A stretch of DNA of 64,000 nt from Owenia fusiformis (taxonomy: Eukaryota; Annelida; Polychaeta; Sabellida; Oweniidae), in the NCBI GenBank assembly GCA_903813345.2, contig CAIIXF020000010.1:2533169-2597168 (forward strand), given 5' to 3'. A program made the translations under genes and the position numbers. Below, one piece after another: positions 50,189 through 60,927 of this stretch; within the stretch, counting starts at the first letter, position 1; each line of letters begins with the position of its first letter. Under the pieces are notes generated by a model. That model ran no database searches. It saw nothing but the letters and a program-made list of their open reading frames with translations, and was not told the origin of the DNA.

Positions 50189-53100
50189 CTGAAACAAATA
50201 AATATATAAATTCAAAATGTTCATATCAGTATTTGTTTTTTTAAGAAATTGTGTCAAAATGTTGAAAGTGGAAAAATGAGGTTAATTTTGTTCTACTTAA
50301 ACTACACTTTTTGTATTCACTTAAACTTTACTTCAAAATCAACATTTTCACACTTGAAATCTTCATTTACCCCTCCTCCCCGATGAAATGAACTTCATTC
50401 TTCTATAACTGTTGACAATTTGGACATCACCCCTTAATCGTCATCAAAAATTATTTTCCAAGGAAACAAGAAAAATCATTTCTAAAAATCATCATCTTTT
50501 TCATTTATTAATGAGGCAAGAATATATCTATTTTCTTACCATACAAGACAAGGCCCACGTCTTTATGATCCATGGAAAAAATTAAATATTTCTACACAAA
50601 AGACATTTGAGAGTAATCAGCTTTTATTAAAATACCCCCAAAAAACATAAAACTGTGAAATAGAAGTAAGAATTGGTGTAAACCAACTTTTACATACATA
50701 TGTATAATATTGAATTAAGTTATTATTTTTCATTTGGATTATTGACGGATACATCTTGTTTACCTCATTGATTGACCGACCTAAATAATTTTTATTATGG
50801 TTAATTCTGGAAAAACAACTAATTAAAATACTAATTGCAGATAACTGATATTAAAAATATGCAGATTATGATTCAATCAATTAAGAAATCCAATTTAAAC
50901 GCAGTTCTCCCATTGAGATAAAATTGTATTACAACACCAGAGACCCTAGAACCACTGTCCATTATTGGATATATTGATTGCAAGAAACATTTTAATCAGA
51001 CTCCCTTAGGCTAAACTACCATGACAAAAACATCAAAGAAGTCTGATAGCTTTTTAATCCCTTGGATCTTTCTATGATAATATGGAATATTGTAAAAATG
51101 GTCATTCTTGTGATCAATATGGGACGTCACCTCATTCACATCAAATATATGGAAAAACTGTAAAACCACAGATTAAGGACATATCGTTTGTAGTAGTATC
51201 ATGTCTTATTAAACTTTTATGGTTTTATTCTACTGATTCTACTATATGCATATGACCTGAATCTGTGGCAAAACGTTACATTGGGTAAATGTTATTGGGT
51301 AAACATTAAGGGACAAGGCCTCTGAAAGTTTGTGTATGTTATTTTCTCATCATATCTTTAGTATTTCTTGGGAACTTCTTAGTTCATTCATAATAAAATA
51401 AATCTGTATGATTCAATGCACATAATTTTACAGTTTTCATAACTATAGGTAAAAATAAATGTCACAAAATGTAGTTAGTAAATTATAGAATAAATCTGAG
51501 TGCAATAAGGTGAAACCTCATAGTACATGATTTGCATCATCTAATACTGCAATGATATTGAAGGCAATTACATTCAAGAGCAACTAACACGTCAATGGTG
51601 GGGATAATCCCAAAGTTGCATGTGGTTTACTCGCTTTACTGTCATCCAGGATGATGTTACCATGGCAACGATGTTTTATGATTGACGCGAGACTTCCTTG
51701 GAATAAATTTGAATTACTCTGGCAGTGGAGATAATAGATGGTATTATCAGCTTATGTAATATTAAGTAGATATCGACAAGGAGCACCTGCTAGGCTGTTT
51801 GGCCGATCAGACTTATTACAATTATGAAAAGGCTCATTATATATAGCATGCAACAGTATGGTCTAATTATTATACATAGCTTCGGGAAATAGCACACAGA
51901 GAGAGTTTCAAATTTCAAAGCTTTATCGTATTCTCTTCTTCAGATATAAGTAAATATATACGTAACAAAGAAGGTAGCAGAAAAAGAGGGGATAGGACAA
52001 GCACAGTGGATTGATGCAAGAATTAATTTGGAGGTTTAAACAAGACAAAACCTCCTTACTACTAGGAAATAAATATCATACATGTATTGAAAAATTTTAA
52101 AGCCTGCTATATAAAAGAAAACCTGAGTTTGCATCCCATATATATCTTATTTGTGTCAGAAAAATGTTTAAAATATTACTAATGATAAATCATGCAAAAT
52201 TGTCATTTACCTTTGTCTTCCCAAATACAAAAAAGATGGAAAGAATAATAACATTAAGAGATTTAATAGCTTTTTTATTTATTTAACATTACTGGATGGA
52301 ACAAACAATAGCACTAAGCCCTTGCAAAGGATTCATAACAATAGCTTGATATAATTATGATTTAAACCTTGCGATAAAAATCAAATAATTTTAGATATTT
52401 TACTTGGATCTACGTTATGAATTATTGCATTTGGAGCATGTAATTGATTAAATTATTTCCCAGTATTTTAATAATTTTGTTTAGTGAAAAATATTTTATT
52501 GCAATGGAATATTATCTGAGGGTTTTATCAATAATCACAAGTAGCAGAGTAAACCAATTTAAAGTATTAGTTAATATAAAACACTGCTATAGTAATGTGA
52601 TATACACCCTTATAAATGTTAATATTCTATCAAATTATTAATTATATTAATCAAGTATTTTTGTTAATTTTGCATGATATGCACAATAAATTGTTTTTTT
52701 TGTTTGCTTGTTTATAATCAACCTCATTGTGTTTTTAATTATTAAGTATTTTAGTGAGTTTTATTTATTTATTTATTCTAATTTTCAAGTGATTCTGAAA
52801 ATAATTGTAATTTTCAAAATGTGTTAAAAATTATGTAGATTTGAGCAGAAATAATCTTTTCATTTATTTGACTAATAATATTTTCTTTTACTGAACATAC
52901 TTTCATTTGTATGACCCAAATTAGCCACCTGGTGGTGAAACTGGTGACTACCTACTCGCATTTGGGTTATTGTAATGGGGTCCAATCCTTGATATACTTA
53001 CTATTTAGAAAGCTAAAAATTACTTAACTCACCTGTGTTACAGATTTAGGTCGAAGTAAATGCTGACCATACTTTGCATTGACAGAATCACTCTGATAGG

Positions 53101-56100
53101 TGGCGCCAAGGTGACTATCAAAGCTAACTACTGCATTATCTCGTTGGACAGCTAAGACAAGACTGGGCCCAGATGTGAGTATGGGGGTCAGACTGAAATC
53201 CCCTGTCCCCATGAGATGCTGGTACTCCTGGGCCTGGGGTTCTGATAGGACAATCATACGACACCCAACAACCTCAAACCTGAAATCAAGCAATGTCAAA
53301 ACAATTTAAATTCAAACATAATTTGTTGACCAATCAGATTGGTTGTTGTTAGGCAGTGTAACATGTATGGCTTAAGATACTGTATGGTTACATGATTATC
53401 TATTGTGATGATGCCATCTTTTTTAAAACATTCACAGAAATGAAGTCATGATGCAAAATGACTTCATTCATTGACACATAGATCCATGCAATTATTCTAC
53501 CATAATCTTAAATATCAGTTCATATGGCGTTAAAAATCGATCCATGATAAAATATTATTACATATTCTGTCAAGATTTTGATATTTCAGAATTTATGCAA
53601 TTGAATTATATTACAAAAATCGAATTAAAAGAATTTACCCATGAGTGAGAAGCCCCTCTAAAATATCTGCAAGAGCAAAGTTCCTGCTTCGCTTCTCTTT
53701 CTTAAATAAAGGTGGCGCCAAGAGGACACAATTCGTTTGCATCAATGATCTCACTACATCAGTTGAATCTGGAAAAAAGCAATTTATGAATAGTATTAGG
53801 GTAGTATAATATATGCATTTACTGGCAACACTATTTGCATAAGATTGTTCATCATTTTTCTATTCAAACTAAACTTTAAGATGCATTGCTGCATCATGAT
53901 TTGGAAAAACAAAGACACATGCCCTAATATGCGTATCATTGTTGGATAAAAAGATATATTAAAAACCAACCAATCAAAACAATTAGGGGTGAGACGACAA
54001 CCCGATGAGTCGAGGACTCGCGGGTTTGGGGCTTCGAGTCGAGTCGAATCGAGTCGAAGTTGATGAATCGAATCATTTTCGAGTTGAGAAAAAAATTCGA
54101 AAAAATAAAAAAATTCAGAAAAATACTGTCAATATGCATGTTTTTACTCGATATTGCGTTGAATATATAAGTTTCAATGACTTGGATATGCTTGTATTAA
54201 ATTATTATATTGTATGTACACATAAATGAAAGAATATATGTAATAAAATCAGAATAAACTTACGACGAATTGTGTTTGTTTATATTTACGGCTTTCCACC
54301 ATTGACGCATTAAAAATACGAACGGTCAAAAGCGATGTTGTTCGCACTTTATCTGACTCGAAACGGATTCGAAACTCGAATCGTCATTTTCTGACTCGAA
54401 TCGGATTTTTTCGACTCGTCTCACCCCTAAAAACAATGAACCAACCTGTGTGTGTTGCAACTCCACGTGATGGACTGCTACCTGTCACGACATCCTCAAC
54501 ACTGCAATGGATCTACAAACAGCAACATTGTGAATGAAGAATCAGATATAAAGATCAGCTTTTTCAAAAACTGAATGCATATTTGCTATGAATCCAAAAG
54601 GTTGATACTTTTTAAAAAGCAATTTGAAAATGTTTATGAAGATGTTACATTTGGGTTAGTAAAAGATATTAATACAATTGATTAAAGTTACAGAATCGCA
54701 CCATAGAATGAGATATGCAATTGAGGTTTGCAATTTTGTTTACCTGATCTGCGGTTAATTCTGGGGTTGGTGAGCAAGTCAGGCCATCTGGGAAGAACAG
54801 TCTCTCATCCTCTACTGCCCTTATGTAGCTGCTTGATGCTGAAGGAAAACATAAATGATTAAATGTACAAGGAGTGATCATATTTAGGGCTAATCTTTGA
54901 TTTATATAATTCACAATATATGAGGAACATCCAAAAGCTTTGAATTGTTTGCTCTCAACTTTCAAGACTTTGGACAAGGCTTGTATTATCATGTGCCGTG
55001 GCTTCATTATATGACAGGGCATGTAGGATCGCAAATGTCAAATGTTTTTGACAGAGCTAATAATGTTTCAGTAGGCCTTGCATATATGTATTATCTATTT
55101 AACTTGAAATAAAAATGAACAGATAATGTCAAATTTATATTCAGATGATTGAAAATGACATGCATGCTGGTAAGGGCACAGGATCAATGTAACTGCTTGA
55201 GTTTTCAACTCACAACATATAAATCAACTGTGTGCAAATAACATAAATTAGTAAATTCGCTTACCATATAATGCATTGGAGACTGTATCTGTGCCAAATA
55301 GGCCTCGCCAAAGTAAGGAGTTGGTTCTACGGGCAACAAGGGGGTCCACTGGACCAATCAGATCTAAGAGTTTCTTCACTGCATTCTCTCTCTGTACACA
55401 TAGTAACATACATGGACCAGACGTTAGGTGCTCTATATGCATCTTCATTAAAACTTCATTCTGAAGAAATGTTTAAACACATTCAATCTAAAGTGATAGA
55501 TAAGCATAGATTAGTAATAGCAAGTTTCAAAATTTCCATCTTAAATGTAAATGTGTAATAATATGACCCCAAGTGCATTTCAATTGGTTTAAATGGGAAT
55601 CTAATTATAATATTTATCTATCCTTCATACTCTATCAGACAAACAAAAAAGGGCCATGAAAGGGAAAAATTGTTCGTAAGGGATGAAAGTTTAAACTGTA
55701 TCACATTCGCATTCTACAAAAACAGAACTACCTTGAATTTCCTTTAACCTACCTGTTTATCTTGTATAGGGACTAGATGTGATGCTTGTTGTGTATCCAA
55801 CATTGTGAGTCTCACAGCAGCAAGAGTGAAACCCTCCAAGGTGAGTCTTCTGAGAATCTTGGCCAGATGTTTATGAACTGCAACTGGCTTAATCACCAGT
55901 GTGGTTGTCAGAGGTCTTGGGCCATATACTAGACTATCCAAGATGTTGTCTTCTAAGTTCGCATGTGAGGTGTCTTTCACTGATGTTTTTGAACGAGTCT
56001 TTCTGGCACGGGGGCTTAAGCTGTAAAAAGAAAATTTGTTTGTACATACAGGCATTTTAAATTCTAAAATGTTCATTTGTAACTATACAGTGCATCTATC

Positions 56101-59100
56101 AGATATGTAGTTGAGTTCATTTTTGGAAATTTCTAATTCTAGAATTTTTCTCATTTTGACTTGATTTTGCATTTTAAAACATGAATGAGGATTGATATTT
56201 GCTTAGATATGCACCATTAATATGAGGGGACATATCCTTTGCAGAAAAGTTTACGTGACTAGTTAAACTGTTTCAAAAATAAAAAGATAACAAAGCATGT
56301 AACACACTAAGGTCTTTAAAATCTTCAGCCCTCATTTATACATACCTGTCTTCGATAGTTAAAGCATATCTTGGAGGGGGTAAATAGGGTAACAAACTGC
56401 GAGCCTGGGGGTCAGAAAAGAGTTCCCAACTTTGGAAGAACATTGTTATCTGTCTGTATGCAAGTTCTGGGGTGACAGACATTAACTTGTCGAGGGACTG
56501 GCCCTTCAAGCCTCCAGGCTTAGAGAGAATGTAGTTCTCCAAACGCTGGAAGGCATTTATGCCTCGAACAGCAAGTATTACTGCAGGCTCTGAAAATGCA
56601 AGTGAGACATATGAAAATGCAAGTTAAACTTTTGAAAATGCAAATTAAACATTTGATATTTAGGCCATTGAAAAATAGTGTCATTTCGGACACTAATCAT
56701 GTGTTTCAGGAACTGTGCCAGAATGTTGTTGTAACAGCAACAATTTACTTAGGTTTTGAAACAGCACCAAATTACATGAGCAGTGGTTTTCAATATCTTT
56801 TATGAAAAGGTTCATGTCACTCTGATAATTCATTTTCAAATAAGAATAATCATAATTCATGAACTGACCTGATGTAAGTTGATGTATACTGGGTTTCCAC
56901 TGTTTATTTCCTACTTCATATGGTGTGAGTTCCTTAGCCTGTGTTGAGCTGAGACCAGGTAGCCATTTTATAGCCAGTAGCTCAAAACCTTCGGAGAATG
57001 GCATGGGGTAGGGTGCCTTAGAACATGGAACAAGGTTCAGCAGTTTTCCTGGAAATTATAGAAGAAAGGGGTAAGAAAATGATTTCTATAGTACCCTATG
57101 TAGCAATATCACACTTTTGTTCTCAAAGAATGATGTTTAATTGTTTATATCAAGGGGTAGAGCTAAGGTTATGAGAGCGACTGGTCAAAATGGCATTACG
57201 GACCAGTTGCAATGTTATTTTCCTATACATGCTGAAAAAATCAACAGGTCCGAATCAAAATGATCTTTGGACCGGCCCTTAGCTCAAGGCCCTATTTATA
57301 TCCAATCCTCAAAACACTATTATGTATATTTCATTTTTATCACACTGAAAATTTGACATTGTTGTTGTGCAGATGGATGTGCATGCGTGCATGTGTCTTT
57401 CTTAATTACATGTTTAAAAGAGTAATAGTTAAGACTCACCTAAATATAGACCAAATGTTTTCATGAGCAGATGACCAGTCAGGGTTAGACACACCGTCTG
57501 TTCCATCTCTGGGTTAGTATGAAGTTTTGGGGCAATGTATCCAGGACTACGGATCTGGTCATGTTCCGGCACCTAAAACAATAAATACAATTACTTGTTA
57601 ATACTAGCTGTTACTAAACATAGTAGAAGTCATATTACCAAACTGATCCAAAAGATCAAAACAGATCACTAGACCAAACTGATCCAAAAGATCAAAAAAA
57701 GATCACAAGGGAATGCTGGGAGCCAATCCTCCTTGATGACTAATTTACAGATGAAATGTGATTTTTGTACCTTGCTGAAGTCTCCACCTAGAGCATGTAA
57801 CTGTGAGTCACTGTATGGGGTAGCATGGAATAGAAGCCCCGTGCATAGGGGTTGATCAGTGGACTGCTGGATTTCACCTGTAACACATATTTAATTAACA
57901 ATGTTTAATTTCAATGTTTTCTTTATAAAAGATGCGATATAAAGCAAAATAAGTGTAATTGAAAAACATAATCAAAAATGATACTACAGATGAACACAAA
58001 TGAATTTTTACAGATTCAAAACTGCAGTAAACAATGCTCCTCTATCTGGCTAAAAGCAATCGGATTGGTAGGTTTTCATATTTTGATGGGGACCAAGAAA
58101 GTGTTCACACCAAGAGGTGTTCATATAAGTGTTATAATCATAAAACATGTATTTTTCAAAACACAAGAATTATGCAAAATGAATACCTAGAATGGCCTGC
58201 AAAGACATTTGCAGCATGAAGTTTTCCAGAAGCCCTCCACAATTATGCATTGCATTCTCCTTATGAAGTAAAAGTAATGTAGTAGGGCATCTGTGTCTTG
58301 AATGGAGAGCATCTGGTGGGCTTAGGGCATCTGGTGATCGAGGTGATGTAGGTTTGGAGTCACTTCCAGGGCAATATACATGTGTATAAACATTTGGAAT
58401 ACCTAATTAAAAATCAAAATCAAAAATACATATGTGGACATATAACAATTTCTTGTTTTGCAAAACATTTTGTAATTTAATATAATCTATAATAAAGACA
58501 ATAGTAAAACCAAAAATCAACAGTATTTAGTAGTGCTTCAGAATATAGTCAATAATATTATGATAACTATAATAACATACCTAAACTATTGGCTCTCTTT
58601 GAGGACAATTTGAGTCTTCTGACCCCCCTCAGCTGGTATCCCCTACGCTGACACGTGGCTAGTATCACCCCCAGACATTTGACTGGCACAAGGGGGGATA
58701 TAGCAACAAAAACATCACCACTTGTCGTAGCAGTCAACGTGGCTGGTGGACGATTGATGCTTATTTTTACTTCTGGTTCTGGGAGTTCTAGCTGTTTTTT
58801 AATTAAGCCTTTAGAACTGGGGCTACCACTTCGATGACGTTGTTTCGATGATGTTGTAGTTCCAACATCTATGACCCCATTAGCTGGGACCCGTCCTCCA
58901 AACCATCGGCAGAGCTCTGACTGAACCCTACTAGGATTCCTAGGACTGAATATTAAACACTCATCCCTGTGTTTACCACCATATAATGCACATAGGGAAT
59001 TTGGGTCAGTTCTTCGTGCCAACTGAGGATCTGATGGACCTAAAGCATCCAGCCATAGAGACCGTGCAAATGTCCCACGTAATGCTATCGCCAGAATAGG

Positions 59101-60801
59101 GCCGATTTTATTCAGTGTATCTAAATCTGATTGATTGTCATTACTTGTAGGTGATTGGTTGGATGGATTGGCTGCATTCAAAACAGACTGTGTCGGGTAT
59201 AGAAGTCGTACACCAGCCAGATCTAAACCTTCCTGAAGTGCACGGTTGAGTATACCCATTGTAGCTGTGGGGTCTTTATATACCTTCTTATATATCAAAC
59301 TCATAGTGTTTTGTGTCTCATATCCCACTGAATCAAGCTCCATATTATTATCAAAAAATGCCTCCTCATTTTCAATAGTCTGCCAGAAAAATCCAACATT
59401 TGCTCCAAATGTTTTGCGGACGGCTGTAGAGTCTGGGTTGATTTGTATGAATGTTGATAGCGGCTTGGTGGTTATATTGGGCAGTGGGGGTCTGTAAGTG
59501 AAGCTGTGGGAGGGGGAGGAACCTGCAGGGGTCAGGTTGGTTGAGACAAGGGCTGCTAGCCAGGGGCAGGTAGATTGCAGGGTTGAACCAGATAGGAACT
59601 TGCTAAGCAACTGCTGGAATTGGCCACCTTTTCCCCCACCCTGCAAACAGAATAATGCAAATCAATGCAGTAATGTAAAAAGTAAGATAACATAAACCTT
59701 ACATAATCAGATTTTTATAGATAACAACATATTAAAAACATTTCTGCAAACCACAAACCTTCAATTTCTTTTGTTTTTGTGTCAACGCCATGTATTGTTG
59801 ATTAGGTGCCACGGCAACTTGTAAACAAAGCTGATCTTCTAAACACACTTGTTGTAGGCCTGAAATATGAAGACCAAGAACATTGAATTTTAAATATAAC
59901 ACATGGAAAGGTAAAGGGCAGGAGAGAGCTCTCCAGTACCAGTAGAGAATGCATCAAAGTTGTCTGGTACTAGAGTATATGTATAATGAACATGATCTAC
60001 TCACCTAACACATGGAAAGGTGCAGGGCAGGAGAGTACCGTGTCTCCAGTACCAGTAGAAAATGTATCAAAGTTGTCTGGTACTAGAGTATATGTATAAT
60101 GAACATGATCTACTCACCTAACACATGGAAAGGTGCAGGGCAGGAGAGTACCGTGTCTCCAGTACCAGTAGAAAATGTATCAAGTTGTCTGGTACTAGAG
60201 TATATGTATAATGAACATGATCTACTCACCTAACACATGGAAAGGTGCAGGGCAGGAGAGTACCGTGTCTCCAGTACCAGTAGAAAATGTATCAAAGTTG
60301 TCTGGTACTAGAGTATATGCATAATGAACAAAATATACTCACCTAACACATGGAAAGGTGCAGGGCAGGAGAGTACTATGTCTCCAGTGCCAGTGGAGAA
60401 TGTATCAAAGTTGTCTGGTACTAGAGTCAGTAGCCATGTAATCAGTGACTGGTAACTGGCAGACATCCCCAAGGCTACAAATAGAATATTTAATTATTAA
60501 AACATTATAAGACATAGTTAATATGAAACAAAGGATCAAATCCTATGCTAAGGGCTGGTGTTATAAAGTCACTCCACCTAAACTATATTATTAACCATGA
60601 AAACATTTATTTATGTAAATTGATGAAGTTTCATTTCATATGATGTGATTCTCTATTACCTGGGTCTAATGGCTTGTTCCCAGATCCCCTATGGGTGGTC
60701 ATATGGCCATTACTAGCCAGGTAAACTGTGAGTAATGTGAGCTCTGTACTGTCTGCAAGTACATTGGGCAGGGGAAGGGGGGCAGGCTCATAACTACACT
60801 C
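50120..60801 (-). CDS. Multi-NDPK-like-domain protein, 16 exons (5' end missing)
   Basis: Exons, 5' to 3': 60801-60660, 60474-60343, 59859-59759, 59640-58581, 58402-58187, 57877-57771, 57572-57440, 57048-56869, 56589-56346, 56020-55753, 55460-55265, 54838-54744, 54512-54446, 53768-53639, 53279-53033, 50188-50120. All are GT-AG with matching phases, 1128 residues. About five nucleoside-diphosphate-kinase-like units are visible, near residues 245-375, 437-545, 610-770, 810-945 and 985-1120. The clearest (unit 4) has TTLVIKPVAVHKHLAKIL, GPVDPLVARRTNSL, LFGTDTVSNALY and SYIRAVEDERLFF. The catalytic histidine of the family (NxxHGSD) is replaced in every unit I can align, so it is probably not a kinase. 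NDPK-like repeats recur in ciliary proteins; a long-form dynein assembly factor of the DNAAF8 kind is a weak guess. The first exon is not identified. Confidence 0.82.
50189..53032 (-). other. NDPK-like gene, last intron (2.8 kb)
   Basis: AT-rich, especially 52.1-52.9 kb. No exon or defined element was recognised. Short frames on both strands look random. Confidence 0.5.
53033..53279 (-). CDS. NDPK-like gene, exon 15 (unit 5)
   Basis: Phase 2 in, phase 0 out. It holds FEVVGCRMIVLSEPQAQEYQ, then LTSGPSLVLAVQRDNAVVSF and SDSVNAKYGQHLLRPKS. Again no HGSD. Confidence 0.85.
53639..53768 (-). CDS. NDPK-like gene, exon 14 (start of unit 5)
   Basis: Phase 1 in, phase 2 out. It encodes DSTDVVRSLMQTNCVLLAPP, then FALADILEGLLTH, joining GFEVVGCRMIVLSEPQAQEY in the next exon (family: GxIxxxIxxxGFxIVAxKMxxLS). 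Confidence 0.82.
53984..54429. mobile_element. hAT-type MITE with 8-bp target duplication
   Basis: A 446-bp element with TAGGGGTGAGACGA ends inverted at both sides, bounded by AAAACAAT at 53976-53983 and 54430-54437. An 8-bp duplication and this kind of terminus are typical of hAT. Subterminal GACTCGAATCG / CGAGTCGAGTC motifs are repeated in both halves. No transposase. Confidence 0.88.
54446..54512 (-). CDS. NDPK-like gene, exon 13 (short linker)
   Basis: A 67-base exon, phase 0 in, phase 1 out: IHCSVEDVVTGSSPSRGVAT then HT. Its donor (GTTGGT) lies 8 bases from a MITE insertion. Confidence 0.72.
54744..54838 (-). CDS. NDPK-like gene, exon 12 (unit 4, end)
   Basis: Phase 1 in, phase 0 out. 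SSSYIRAVEDERLFFPDG aligns with the SDSxxxAxxExxLFFP C-terminal helix of NDPKs. Confidence 0.85.
55265..55460 (-). CDS. NDPK-like gene, exon 11 (unit 4, core)
   Basis: Phase 0 in, phase 1 out. It encodes HLTSGPCMLLCVQRENAVKK, then GPVDPLVARRTNSLLWRGLF and GTDTVSNALY. The last block aligns with the FGxDxxxNAVHGSD active-site motif, with His replaced. Confidence 0.88.
55753..56020 (-). CDS. NDPK-like gene, exon 10 (start of unit 4)
   Basis: Phase 2 in, phase 0 out. A basic linker (SPRARKTRSKTSVKD), then TTLVIKPVAVHKHLAKILRR and LEGFTLAAVRLTMLDTQQAS. The family's KPD is KPV here. Confidence 0.85.
56346..56589 (-). CDS. NDPK-like gene, exon 9 (unit 3, end)
   Basis: Phase 1 in, phase 2 out. EPAVILAVRGINAFQRLENY corresponds to the GPVxAMxxxGxNAVxxxR strand-helix; FQSWELFSDPQARSLLPYLP follows. 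Ends ALTIEDR. Confidence 0.82.
56869..57048 (-). CDS. NDPK-like gene, exon 8 (unit 3, middle)
   Basis: Phase 1-1. GFELLAIKWLPGLSSTQAKE matches the GFxLVAxKxxxLSxxxAxE strand-helix of NDPKs. Confidence 0.82.
57440..57572 (-). CDS. NDPK-like gene, exon 7 (start of unit 3)
   Basis: Phase 0 in, phase 1 out. It encodes VPEHDQIRSPGYIAPKLHTN, then QTVCLTLTGHLLMKTFGLYL, a first-strand-and-helix pattern like the family's TLxxIKPDxVxxxLxGxI but without the KPD residues. Confidence 0.8.
57716..57735. mobile_element. Solo end of the 6.6-kb MITE family
   Basis: CTGGGAGCCAATCCTCCTTG is the exact 20-bp inverted repeat of the element at 6626, here alone in an intron 35 bases from exon 6. The preceding bases also contain a small direct repeat (CCAAACTGATCCAAAAGATC, twice). 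Confidence 0.7.
57771..57877 (-). CDS. NDPK-like gene, exon 6
   Basis: Phase 1 in, phase 0 out. It encodes GEIQQSTDQPLCTGLLFHAT, then PYSDSQLHALGGDFSK. Confidence 0.78.
58187..58402 (-). CDS. NDPK-like gene, exon 5
   Basis: Phase 1-1. It encodes IPNVYTHVYCPGSDSKPTSP, a proline/serine-rich linker, then TTLLLLHKENAMHNCGGLLE and NFMLQMSLQAIL. Confidence 0.8.
58581..59640 (-). CDS. NDPK-like gene, large exon 4 (units 1 and start of 2)
   Basis: A 1060-base exon, phase 0 in, phase 1 out, residues about 126-478. It carries ILNRALQEGLDLAGVRLLYP (helix A/strand 2 of an NDPK fold), ILAIALRGTFARSLWLDALG, GPSDPQLARRTDPNSLCALY (family: GPTDPxxAxxxxPxSLRAxFG) and LIFSPRN where the active-site His would be. 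A Ser/Lys-rich linker follows, then DVFVAISPLVPVKCLGVILA starting unit 2. Confidence 0.88.
59759..59859 (-). CDS. NDPK-like gene, exon 3
   Basis: Phase 1 in, phase 0 out. It encodes GLQQVCLEDQLCLQVAVAPN, then QQYMALTQKQKKLK. Too short for a simple ORF search but flanked by TTTCAG and GTTTGT. Confidence 0.75.
59890..60342 (-). repeat. 113-bp tandem array copied from an exon end, splice donor included
   Basis: Copies of the exon end have donors (TTAGGTGAGT) at 60230, 60118 and 60005 beside the real one at 60343, so the period is 112-113 bases. A fourth copy at about 59.90-59.97 kb lost its donor. Each copy begins after an AG (ACTCTAG before TACCAG), giving potential 78-base exons 60307-60230 and 60082-60005 in phase 1-1. 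They would add 26 residues each; the middle one (60194-60118) is 77 bases and would shift frame. Copies are about 97 percent alike. Confidence 0.85.
60343..60474 (-). CDS. NDPK-like gene, exon 2 (source of the tandem copies)
   Basis: Phase 1-1. It encodes ALGMSASYQSLITWLLTLVP, then DNFDTFSTGTGDIVLSCPAP and FHVL. The last 78 bases plus 35 bases of the next intron have been copied in tandem at 59.9-60.3 kb. The genuine copy is the one that has the full acceptor and 5' half. Confidence 0.8.
60660..60801 (-). CDS. NDPK-like gene, most upstream exon found
   Basis: Phase 0 in, phase 1 out. It encodes ECSYEPAPLPLPNVLADS, then LTLLTVYLASNGHMTTHRG. An AG acceptor (TTTTAG) precedes it, so at least one exon should lie upstream. 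An internal ATG (MTTHRG) is possible but unlikely as the true start. Confidence 0.7.
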
Positions 60802-60861
60802 CTAAAATAAAGAAATAATAATTATAATTTTCATCATAAAACACAATTTTTTCATTTTATT

Positions 60862-60889
60862 CATATATCATATATATTATATATATATA

Positions 60890-60924
<35 letters not shown>
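60862..60924. repeat. (AT)n microsatellite
   Basis: About 60 bases of nearly pure AT repeat, 60 bases upstream of the first exon found. Confidence 0.9.
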
Positions 60925-60927
<3 letters not shown>

